Below, piece by piece: positions 55,232 through 64,000 of a stretch of DNA of 64,000 bases; the first letter of the stretch is position 1; the number at the start of each line of letters is the position of its first letter. The stretch is taken from NCBI GenBank assembly GCA_003952965.2, contig CM025856.1:6978470-7042469 (forward strand). The letters run 5' to 3'. This DNA is from Morella rubra (taxonomy: Eukaryota > Streptophyta > Magnoliopsida > Fagales > Myricaceae). The position numbers and the translations under genes are program-made. The notes beneath the pieces are model-generated. The model saw nothing but the letters and a program-made list of their open reading frames with translations, was not told where the DNA came from and did not search any database.

Positions 55232-57559
55232 GGTACATTAGTCGAATTGAAACAGTTCCCGGATGGTATTACTTGCAAGTATTTTTTTGGCACCAAAGTT
55301 AGATTCAACGTCAGCAAACCTCTTAAGGAGGGTTTTTCTCTTCCTCGCCTTAATCTACCAATGCTTATATTAGTTTTCCTTATGAAATATTATCAGATTT
55401 CTGTTATAAATGTGGTTGTATTGGTCCTGCTATATCAACGTGTCCCCATGAACTTCTCCAGAGTATTGTTCAAAGCTATGGTCCTTGGTTAAGGGCTAAT
55501 CCCTGGGATAGCTCCTTCATTTCGGGCTCATCTAAGGCTCATCAGGTTCCTATTTTGGCGGTAACTGGCAATGTTGCTTCGACAGTCCACTCTCAGTCAA
55601 GGCAGGCTGAGTTTTCTTCTAATTTTCAACAGCTCAGCACCTCTATCAGTTCCCCTATTAGCAATGCTGGCACCAGTATCCACCCTTCCTCGGCATCTAC
55701 TTTATTTTCACCTGGACAAGTGGCTGCCGTAGGTACTAAACACAAACCACCTGACAGTTGCATCATTCAGCCGCATTTACTTCCCCTCTTATCAGCCCCA
55801 GTTCTCCAGATTTGTTCAAGATCTGTTTTAGCTCCATCATTAAAAGATAATCCTAGTGATCGGCTTCCCTTGACCACGTTCAGCTCCCCTGTTTGTGGAC
55901 GTGCCAGCAATCGAGAGGAAGTTGCTTTCTCCTCTTCTCCTCTTCTGCCTAATCTTTCAACTGCAGCACCTATTAGTTCTTCGCTGCCTCAGAAGCCCCT
56001 AGAAGATAAGAGCCTTGCCTCTTGTCGTCTTATGCATCATCACCTAAATACAGGTGCTTCAGCTCCATCATTGCTGCCCCAAATGCTCAGAGTCCTTGTG
56101 TCGGTCATGACGTGTCTTAATACCCCATCTACTCTTTCCACTAATTTATACCCTCACCTTGCATGGCCACCCTCACCATCTCACTCTCCTCCCCGAACCT
56201 CTTGCAACATGGATTCACCTCCCATCTCTTCGACCACTTCTCCCACATTAGTGATTTTCCTTAGCTCTCCACCACCACCTCCTCTCATTACTCCTCTCAA
56301 TGATCTTCCTCTCACTCCTCCAAATCGTCCTCAGTCCCCCGATACAGAGGCTCATGAATTTGCCCTCAGTTGCCTGGAACCTTTTGGTTTTGATCGTTCC
56401 TTACCACGAGTGATAACTAGAGACCTCATTGACTCCCTTGAGTCTCGTGCAATCCCTCCTTCGGGCTTCTTAGGTCCCACACTTGCAGACTATCTGGATG
56501 CTCACTCTTATTCACGTCCAAGCCGTCACTATATAACTCTTGGACCTTGCACTAAGCGTCCTCTGCCCACGTCTTCACATGCAGCACCTGTGGTTTCTCC
56601 TCATGCACCATCTACTGCACTTGTGCCATTTCATCCAGCACCTGTGGACTTCTCTAAATGCTTTAAGGGAAAAGGAAAAATGGATAGTGATATTCCTTCT
56701 ATAGTCCCTGTTCAAGTTATGCCAGCTCCTAATATATTTCAATCGGTTCCTAATCTGACCCGTGGATATATAGACAAAGGCAAACGTCTAGTTTCTTTGG
56801 ACAGCTCTGATTTGGTTGTGAAGCCCTCAGTCCAGCCTTCAGTGGAAAACAATACTCTTGCGATGGAAATTAGAAGCAGAGGCTTAGCTTCGGCACCTCG
56901 AGCGATTTTACCTCATGCACCGTTCTTTAAGGATGCTGCTATGGAAGATAGCTTCTGGAAGTCAAAGGGTAAACGGATCCTATCGGATGTTGACCAGGAA
57001 GCTTACTTCCCTGCGGGAAAAAAAAAAAAAAACTGCTCTCTCTTCGTCTCCTGTGAATCAACCAATGGACATCAACTTAGCTGCAGACCCTATTCTGGCT
57101 GTCCTCAAAAAATCCAAGACAGCTCTGACATCTTTCAAACGCGACCAAACCCGTTTGAAGAAAAAGGCTGCTGCACGTACCACTCAAGCACAGAAACTAA
57201 CCGATGAACCATTCTCTTGTGCCTTGGATCACACTAAGCAACAAGATTCTTCTGTACAAAATATGGCAATGGAGGCTTCTCTTAAAGATGCAATTCATGA
57301 ACAGTTGATTAGAGAGCAATCGCTCTGGAGGCAGTGGCGAAACCAGGAATACAGTCAAAGGGAGTCAAACTCCTAAAGAAGAATGACAAAAAAAAAAATT
57401 ATTACGTAATGCAAAAAAATATCTTAGAGTTAAAATATAAAAAATTAAGGACTAAAAACACTAAAAATATTAAAATACACATACCGTACTATTTGTTGAT
57501 ACTGAGAGGTGGCAATTGGATCCTACGAGACTGCATATTCTGAAAACGTTGTAAAATAA

Positions 57560-57920
57560 CTTTGTTCTCAATAAAATTTCCCTTTCGATGTATACCACCA
57601 AACTATCATCATCCATTCGTCTCCCATCTTATTACGCAAGTCAGTTTTAACTAACTTCATTGTAGAGAACACTCTCTCAACAATTGCAGTCGCAACTGGT
57701 AAACCAATGCCAACTCAATTAGCTGATAAACCAATAAATATAGAGTATGTTTTCTTGTCTCAACCATCTTCACAACAAGACCTCTAATATCTTGAAGCTC
57801 AGAAAAAACATCAAGACTTCTCATATCATAAATGTAGTTTCGAAGTTGATCTCTAAGTATAACACGATCAATTCCTGAGAAATCTCTTGGATAAAGCTCA
57901 GTAAAACGAAGTAACTTCAC
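57560..57920 (-). pseudogene. hAT transposase C-terminal fragment (dimerisation domain)
   Basis: The minus strand reads FSGIDRVILRDQLRNYIYDM, FSELQDIRGLVVKMVETRKH and LVYQLIELALV, then in a neighbouring frame GLPVATAIVERVFSTMKLVK, TDLRNKMGDEWM. L-x-LPVATA-x-VERxFSxMKxVKxxLRxxMGDxW is the signature of the hAT C-terminal dimerisation domain (PF05699). The N-terminal two-thirds with the BED finger and the catalytic core is absent. One frame change separates the two halves. Confidence 0.88.
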
Positions 57921-58548
57921 ATGATCAAACGCTGAGAATGCACTTCTTAGATCAAGACATGCTATACAAAATATCTTTATAATTTTTTACTATTATATTT
58001 TTTATATGGTTAAAATTTTCATTTTGCTAAATCAAAATATCAATTTTTATCCAAATTATCTACACTACGAGTTTAAAGCATAAACAGACAGTAGTTAATA
58101 GAGAAAATATTACAAAATTGATAGTTTATGGTATAATGTGTTGTATTCTAATAGTCTTTGGCAAAAAAATTGTAATTATTTTAAATTTTATATATTTAAT
58201 CATGTTGTGACATTGTCAGAATTTAGAAGATTAAATGGCCTAATAGTAAAAAAAATTAAAAAGAGAGTAAGTGGTACAAAAACCGAATTGGAGAGAGACT
58301 AAGAGCATATTCCACGTGAAAAGCATATGATGAGTTCACATGTGGCAAAAGACAACGATATTTCAGGATGTAGAAGTCCTCTTTTAAAAAGAAGGGAGTC
58401 AGTCAGCATTCAGAAATATGTTGTGGGGCGGGCTCGCAGTTAGGGCATGGGGGGCGGGCTGGGCTAAACACTTGAAAAAAAAATTCAAAGAATTTTCAAG
58501 CAATGGGGGGCGGCTGCCCCCCATTGTCTTTGTGTAGTTCCGCCCCTG
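57921..58548. other. hAT interior and end, non-coding
   Basis: AT-rich with short repeats, then a G-rich end (GGGGCGGGCTCGC, GGGGGGCGGCTGCCCCCC at about 58504-58523), which contains an inverted repeat GGGGGGCGGCTGCCCCCC. No gene. Confidence 0.6.
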
Positions 58549-61117
58549 TCTGGAGGCAACGTTCAAGAGTTGAATGGTTGGTGTCCAAGGATTTGAATAC
58601 AAAATTTTTCCATGCATCCACTATTGTTCGTAGAAATCGAAACTCCATTATTTTTCTTCAACATGATGATCTTTCTTGGACTACGGGTCACAACAATACT
58701 AGTGATCTTTTGACTACTTATTTCGATCAACTCTTTTAGTCTTCCAATCCATCCATCCCCTTTGACTTGGCAAATCTCATTACTTCTGTCATTGTCATCA
58801 TGAATCAAGTATTTTGGATTCGATTCCATCCCAAAATGATTTTGGAACATCAGTTAGCATATATACCGGGTCGCCTTCTTCAGGAGAATTCTATACTAAC
58901 TCATGAGATTTTTCATGCTCTCTCTCTCGAAAAAGGTAAAAAAAAATAGAACCTTGCTCTCAAAATTGATATGTTAGAGGCTTATGATAGGATGAAATGG
59001 AGTCTGAAAATGTTTGGATTTAGTTCCAAATGGATTATTTAGATTAGGGAATGTTTATCTTCTGTCTCCTATTCCATTCTTATAAATGGCAGCCCTCATG
59101 GACTTATTGTTCCCCCCAGAGGTCTTCGTCAGGGAGATCCCTTATCACCCTTTCTGTTTGTTATTGGTATGGAGATTCTCTCTCGCTTGCTTGATAAGGC
59201 AAACTCTCTCTCATTAATTCATGGTATCCGGTTGAGTAGAGCTGGTCCTCCGATTACTCATCTTCTGTATGCAGATGATTTGTTAGTTTTTGGACATGCT
59301 ACACAAACAGAGGCCAAGCATATTGATTTCTACTTAAATTTATTATCTCAGTGGTCTGGTCAAGCTTCAAACGCTCAGAAATCTTTCATGCTCATCATAG
59401 CTAATATTGACCGATCCATAGCCAGACTCATCAGAGAACGATTTGGTTTTTCACCACTGTCCACCTCTTCTCGCCATCTAGATCTCCCACTAATTATGCC
59501 AAGATCCAAATCTCCAGCTTTTGAGGATTTCAACATCGTATAGAAGGCAAGATATCAGGCTAGAAAGACAAACTTCTGTCTCAAGCAGGGAGAACTATGT
59601 TGATTAAGTCAGTTGCTTCTGTTATTCCAATATATGGTATGTCATTATTCTTGATCCCGCAATCAATTTGCAACACTATTGATTCCCAACTTCGGAAGTT
59701 TTGGTGGGGTTATCAAACAGATGGCAATAGACACCTCTCTCTTCACTCCTGGAATAAAATCTGCACCTCTAAGTTCGTAGGTGGCATGGGTATCAAGAAA
59801 ATGCGCAATATGAATCTGGCGCTTCTTTTCAAAATGGGCTGGTTGATGACTTCCTCACATCACAGACCATGGGTTAATTGTCTTCGAGCCAAATACCTAA
59901 AAAATGCGGAATTCATGCAAGTGGATAGAAAAGCTTCTTCCTCTTGGATCTAGAAGGGACTTCTCAAATCGTGCTCCATCATTTCTCAACGTTGTTTCTT
60001 AGTGGGTAATGATGAATCTATTCGCACTTGGTTGGATACTTGGATTCCTTGTTTACCTTCTTTCAAACCTCAACCCCAAATTGGTTCTCAAAGATTACCT
60101 TCAACCTCCTTGGCCAGCCAATTTATTGTAGGTTCCCCTCGATCTTGGAATGTCCAGCTGCTCAACAACACCTCTGACAGTTCTAACGGTTGCAAATATT
60201 CTTCAGATCCATCTCCCTCCTCCTAGCACTCTGGATAAACTGGCCTGTACTCCTAATTCTAATGGTCTCTTTACTGTTAAATCAGTTTACAGGATAATCT
60301 CATCAGATAGTTCATTAATGTTGGGAAATGGACCCTTAATTGATTGGAGAAAATTATGGCAACTGAAAATGCATGAGAGACTGAAATTTCTTCTTTGGAA
60401 AGTAGCTTGGAACATCCTACCTACTCGTCATCGAATTGCCATGAATTTACAATCCTCTTTTAAGGGAGAATCCAGCTGTCTCATCTATGGTGATAGTTCA
60501 GAATCTCTTCCGCATCTGCTGTTCTCTTGTTGTTATGTATGTCTTATTTGGTGTCGATCACCATGGCCTTTAAATGTGGAGTTTTTCCTGCAAAGCTCTA
60601 TTGATTAATGGATCCAATGCATTTTAGAGCCTTCAAGATTTCTTGGTACTTCGATCGGCGATTGTCATCCCTTTCAGCTATTCGCTATTCTGATGTTAGA
60701 TTCCTTGTGGATGGCTATAAATAAGCTGATGCATGATCATATTCAAGTTGATCCTCTTTCACTTCTTCAGCAATTATTATATAAGGAAATGTAGCAGCAT
60801 GGAAAGTTTCTCCAAGACTTTTTCAAAGAGTTCCAACTTCCTCATTTCTTCCAGGCAAATCTCTTCGAATGACCTTTGACGTAGCGATTCGTGATTCTTT
60901 TTCCACGAGCGCAATCATTCTATTTCACTCCAATGGTGATATTTTGCATGCCTGGACACAAGAATCCAGTTCTACTAATCAACCTATTGGAGATGCGGAA
61001 GCTGCTCTGCTGGCTTTGACGAAAGCATCGGATCTACAAATCTCCACTTTACTCTTTCAAGGTGACTCAAAAACTGTGATGGAAAGTATCCTCTTATTCT
61101 ACTTGCAAGGATCTTCT

Positions 61118-61677
61118 TGTTAGAATTATGTGCCCTCGATAATTCAAAAATAATTAATCTAGTCCTAATATCACATATAAAATATAGTTTGGTGGAAGGA
61201 ATTTAATTGTATGTAAAGGGGCATATTTGTAATAATCTCAAATTTCAGGGGTCAATTACAATATGTTGATGGACTTGATTATAATTAGTAAAAGCCTAAT
61301 TTTATTAGAAGAAAAGTTATTCAGTGTAATTCTACGGTTGAAATTTGAAATCACAAAAGATCCTATGTCTCATGCTCTCTCTAGGGTTTCCCAAGGCCTA
61401 TAAATATAACTTTTATATTCAAGGAGTTGGCCATCAGAACCTATTAGAGAAATCTCAAAAAGAGAGAGTGACATAAATCCCTTAGGAAGCAACGCATCTG
61501 AGTTGTTATTCTGAATTACTGGAGCTTTGGATTGGATCGTAAAGCGGGTTGAAATTTGTGGATTCCTAAATTCCTGTATCAGGTAGGTAATCGAATCCGC
61601 AATTGCAATTATAATCCTGATTGATATTTTGTTGAAAACATGTTGTTTGTTTTAGTTTAATTCCACATAAACTATCA
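61118..61677 (+). mobile_element. solo-LTR candidate of another LTR family, 560 bp, nested in the LINE
   Basis: Flanked by CTTCT (61113-61117 and 61678-61682). Starts TGTTAGAATTATGTGCCC and ends CATAAACTATCA, so TG...CA ends. A TATA-like GGCCTATAAATATAAC lies at about 61399. LINE coding sequence resumes on the right side. No internal region or partner LTR in the window. Confidence 0.82.
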
Positions 61678-62014
61678 CTTCTGCAAACTTGGTCTTTCCC
61701 TGGAAGATTGCATCGATCATCCTCAATCTCCAACCACTATTTTCCTCCATTCCTTCTTTCTCACCCTCCCATATCCCTCGAGCTGACAACTTGGAAGCTC
61801 CATTCATTAGCAGCTTGGGCGACTGCCCACTCATTTTTTGGAGATGTTCCTGCACTTTTTTCTTCTTAATAGAGGCTTATGGAAGTTTAATGGTGTTAGA
61901 CCGCCATAGCTTTGTTTTTTATTTTTTTCGTCTTGTTTATTGGGCTTTTTATTCTTTGTAGTTTGTTGTAATTTGCTTCATATATAATATTTCTGGTTTA
62001 ACAAAAAAAAACAA

Positions 62015-62030
62015 AACAATGTCTGAACCT
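62015..62030. repeat. LINE target-site duplication, right copy
   Basis: Directly follows the LINE A-rich tail and equals 45724-45739. Confidence 0.88.
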
Positions 62031-63201
62031 CAAATTATACTCTCTTATTACAACCCAATTTATCTGGGTTTGCAAACATTTTAGTCCTTAACAAAGATAA
62101 CGAACGTGAGAATACAGAAAGAAATAAAAAATTTAGGATAGGCAGGGAATGATATTAAGATGGCCTCTGGTCTCTCCGGAAATTACGACGAAGGTGCACG
62201 CAGGCTGTTGCTTTTTGAAGCTTTAAGCGACTTGAAACTCGTCCGTACACATCAACATACGTCTGGAGTCAGGACTAAAGAAACACTTACATTGGGTGCT
62301 GCGACAAGATTGTCAAATATACAATGTTCAGTTCAACCTCAGTGCTGCCTTGAAAACACAGATAGAGAAAGATGAAAGAAAAGTTCAACAGATTGTATGG
62401 GCGATTTCGTTCCTTATATGACCATTCCGCTGAGAAGAAGATCGGTACTATTACCAAGTGCACTAGTGCTGTCTACTTACGTTAGTGTCCGTAACCCATT
62501 ATTCAGAGGCATCTGTTTTGTCATGCCACAGAAGATCATGACAACGATCAAAAGCAAAGCGACCCAAAGTAGCTTTCACATTCATTTCTGGCATGCGATG
62601 TGGGGAAACCCGGCCTATCGTCAAAAAGAGAATATTTTTCAAATAATATTCATTCAAAATTTTCCTCCGATGCAGATAATTGGTGCACTTTTTTGAACCC
62701 TAATTTGTCCCCATAATTCTACCATACCAAATAACAATGTAGCAGGGGACCGCGTGGATATATTGAATTTACATTAGAAAAAATATCAAAAGACTCAGTG
62801 CAAAAGGTCAATATATAACCATGGAAAATTAGGAGAATATATGACATGAAGATAATTAATAAATATTATACGAAGTTTCCTTGCAGCCACCCAAGATGTC
62901 CTCTCTACCTTCTTTATGAAGAAAATGGATCTGGTCAAACAAATTGCAAACCCCACCTTTCTGAGCAGAGAGGACGAGAGCAATCAAGCTCTCGCTTTAG
63001 AGCGAGCCCTGATTTTTCACTCTTTGCAAGTTGACTTAAAAGTGATTTTTCACCAGCCGCCACGGCAAAAAGCTGCCTAACCACGTCGGCAAGTCAGCAT
63101 CGATTCCCCATGTGATAAATTTTGACTTCGTCGGTCGAATGTACGAAAAGTTTGTTGAAGTGCTGAATAAGGCCGAATCTTGACCTGTCCGATGGACGGT
63201 T
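62031..63201. other. sequence between LINE and terminal copia, one unrecognised ORF
   Basis: A plus-strand ORF at 62160-62375 starts MASGLSGNYDEGARRLLLFE and is 71 residues long, soluble and with unremarkable composition. It could be a first exon of a host gene; no family recognised. Another frame at 62397-62696 shows nothing known. An inverted repeat GAGCAATCAAGCTCTCGCTTTAGAGCGAG lies around 62980-63006 in pieces (CTCGC/GCGAG). Before the LINE inserted, this sequence followed 45723. Confidence 0.35.
62160..62375 (+). CDS. unrecognised small ORF (71 aa)
   Basis: ATG in a fair plant context (TTAAGATGGCC). The N-terminus MASGLSGNYDEGARRLLLFE looks like real protein, and base composition is more balanced than in the surroundings. 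No domain, signal peptide or membrane segment seen. The next 300 bp could hold an intron. Function unknown; may be chance. Confidence 0.25.
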   Translation: MASGLSGNYDEGARRLLLFEALSDLKLVRTHQHTSGVRTKETLTLGAATRLSNIQCSVQPQCCLENTDRER

Positions 63202-63417
63202 TGTTAAACCGTGAATGAGCAAAGAAGAAATGGATCTGGAAAAGGATAATTCATACCATTCAAGTACGTTACAGGAGCTCTGTTTATATACAGACAGAGG
63301 AGAGACTGATAACAGTCGAATAATTCTAACCAAATCTAACTGATTTAGTTACCAGTGTAACTAATTGCCACATCAGCAATATATACAAAACGCGACTGAA
63401 CAGATTTTATCTTAACA
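63202..63417 (-). repeat. candidate 3' LTR of the second copia element
   Basis: Bounded by TGTTAAG and TTTAACA (minus strand) right after the polypurine tract. It has a TATA-like TGTATATAAACAGAGC at about 63275-63295. The length is an inference, because the matching 5' LTR lies outside the window. Confidence 0.65.
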
Positions 63418-63430
63418 TTAAGACTCCCCC

Positions 63431-64000
63431 TCAAGATGGAGTATGAATATTGAGCACTCCCATCTTGCCAAGTAGATAGCATAACTGGTCATAACCAAGA
63501 GCCTTGGTGAGAAGATCAGCCACTTGATGCCGAGAAGAAACATGGAATGTTTGAATGATACCAGCAGCAATTTTATCGCGTATGAAATGGCAATCGATTT
63601 CTATGTGTTTCGTCCGTTCATGGAAGACTGGATTAGCAGCGATATGGAGCGCAGATTGATTATCACAGTAAAGAAGGGCAGGCTTCGGGTGAGGTATCTG
63701 AAAATCATCGAAGAGGTAGAGAAGCCACTGAACTTCAGCAACCACAACGGCCATAGCTCTATATTCAGCCTCAGCTGAAGAGCGTGAGACTGTAGGCTGC
63801 TTCTTCGATTTCTAGGAGACCAAAGAATCAGTAATAAACACCGTGTAACCAGTTATGGACCTCCGAGAATCAGAACAAACTGCCCAGTCAGCATCAGAAA
63901 ATGCTTTAAGATACAAAGGAGAAGTAGAAGAGAAAAACAGCCCTTGACAAACTGTAGTTTTCAAATACCAAAGCACGCAATGAACAGCTTGTAAATGAGG
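63431..64000 (-). pseudogene. copia Pol C-terminus (end of RT and RNase H), partial
   Basis: The minus strand reads [39 protein letters not shown] and then [45 protein letters not shown], the standard copia RNase H order. Partial at the window edge; a fossil as seen here. Confidence 0.88.

Larger units (their letters stand above)
46068..57250 (+). pseudogene. LINE ORF1 (DUF4283 / zinc-knuckle protein), split in three
   Basis: Piece 1: ATG 46068 to 46087 (MSELSEA), cut by the copia element. Piece 2: 51456-51890, continuing in frame (MDLITKKTEEML), with a DUF4283-like core: VLIGKIIGLKPPGSS, WKFAINLRIEAMENSTYLFH, NFKGHLLVLQ. It is cut by unit C2. Piece 3: from 55237, GTLVELKQFPDGITCKYFF and VRFNVSKPLKEGF, then DFCYKCGCIGPAISTCP (about 55405-55455), a knuckle of the zf-CCHC_4 type whose His is Pro. 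A long Ser/Pro-rich tail (55555-57207) and a Lys-rich end (KKSKTALTSFKRDQTRLKKK) follow. ORF1 proteins of plant L1 elements bind the element RNA. Stops (for example at 51541 and 51735) and a frame change before the knuckle show loss of function. Confidence 0.82.
57332..58548 (-). mobile_element. hAT transposon remnant, 1.2 kb, nested in LINE ORF2
   Basis: Flanked by a perfect 8-bp duplication TCTGGAGG (57324-57331 and 58549-58556). Ends are CAGTGGCGAAACCAGG and, read inward on the minus strand, CAGGGGCGGAACTACAC, the CAGNGGCGG-type terminus of plant hAT elements. It keeps only the 3' end of the transposase gene (minus strand), so it is an internally deleted, non-autonomous derivative. Confidence 0.92.
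57214..61960 (+). pseudogene. LINE ORF2 remnant: reverse transcriptase, zf-RVT and RNase H
   Basis: No endonuclease domain is visible: ORF1's Lys-rich tail runs almost directly into the linker before the RT (QLIREQSLWRQ, 57303-57331). After the hAT insertion this continues as RSRVEWLVSKDLNTKFFHAS (58563). RT pieces: LAYIPGRLLQENSILTHEIF (58854), ALKIDMLEAYDRMKW, GLRQGDPLSPFLFVIGMEIL (59127) and HLLYADDLLVFGH (59259, the YADD catalytic motif). A segment before LAYIPGR is missing. Then FWWGYQTDGN (59700), zf-RVT LWQLKMHERLKFLLWKVAWN (60355), and RNase H DAEAALLALTKASD and LFQGDSKTVMESI (60990-61090). The end resumes after the solo LTR with WKIASIILNLQPLF and HIPRADNLEA. Many stops. It would have copied the element RNA at a nicked target. 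Confidence 0.85.
45740..62014 (+). mobile_element. L1-type LINE (plant), host to four later insertions
   Basis: Bounded by a 16-bp duplication AACAATGTCTGAACCT at 45724-45739 and 62015-62030; the right copy follows directly on an A-rich tail (AACAAAAAAAAACAAA). Order: 5' leader (45740-46067), ORF1 start at 46068, DUF4283-like and zinc-knuckle region, Ser/Pro-rich region, then ORF2 remnants with reverse transcriptase, zf-RVT and RNase H, and a 3' UTR. Insertions inside: copia (46088-51450), LTR-like unit C2 (51896-55231), hAT (57332-58548), solo-LTR candidate (61118-61677). Removing them and their duplications leaves about 5.8 kb. Stops, frame changes and loss of the endonuclease show it is dead. 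Confidence 0.9.
63202..64000 (-). mobile_element. 3' end of a second Ty1/copia element, running off the window
   Basis: The LTR candidate at 63202-63417 (216 bp) has TGTTAA...TTAACA ends; a purine tract (CTTGAGGGGGAG on the minus strand, about 63423-63435) lies just upstream. Pol continues to the window end. It differs from the copia at 46088 in LTR and sequence, so it is another family. Only the 3' part is visible; the visible coding part has at least one break. Confidence 0.85.

Overview
This 64-kb window is a gene-poor piece of a flowering-plant nuclear genome, very probably from a eudicot. It is AT-rich, and almost everything I can identify is a transposable element of a plant type: a CACTA element, MULEs, a hAT, Tourist-like MITEs, an L1-type LINE with a DUF4283 ORF1, copia elements, and long non-coding LTR-like units. 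I found no host gene I could name; the few open frames outside elements are short and unrecognised.

Layout. 1-7.9 kb: AT-rich DNA with one unrecognised ORF, purine-rich tracts and a roughly 1.4-1.6-kb tandem duplication (about 3.53-6.56 kb). 7,928-19,840: a CACTA element with both ends and a perfect 3-bp target duplication (ATT). All its genes are on the minus strand: a TNPA-like/Transposase_24 gene, a decayed Tnp2 transposase and a third gene resembling the 'putative plant transposon protein' domain. Dozens of GATCGATCGG-type motifs lie near both ends and also in the middle. 19.85-23.5 kb: two copies of one Tourist-like MITE flank a degenerate LTR-like unit. 25.2-34.3 kb: a dead MuDR-type transposase gene split by an LTR-like unit (28,197-33,260). 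35.8-42.4 kb: a second such unit, itself split by a 3.4-kb relative (36,816-40,253). 44,030-45,035: a Pack-MULE with 9-bp target duplications carrying an LRR-gene fragment.

45,740-62,014: an L1-type LINE bounded by a 16-bp target duplication (AACAATGTCTGAACCT). It holds four later insertions, each with its own target duplication: a copia element (46,088-51,450), a 3.3-kb LTR-like unit (51,896-55,231), a hAT remnant (57,332-58,548) and a 560-bp solo-LTR candidate (61,118-61,677). Taking these out leaves about 5.8 kb of LINE, which lacks a recognisable endonuclease. 63.2-64.0 kb: the 3' end of another copia element, minus strand, running off the window.

The main unifying observation is a family of long (about 2.9-3.4 kb net) non-coding LTR-like units. 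Their ends are of the type TGTCAYG.../...GGTTGGGGTSTYACA, and four of the five have matching 5-bp target duplications. All carry a conserved near-palindrome, GTGAGTC-N4/5-GACTCAGTAA, often containing a GCN4/bZIP-like TGACTCA core. Two very similar members lie in opposite orientation 11.6 kb apart and form a 3.4-kb inverted repeat. The insertion order can be read largely from the target duplications.
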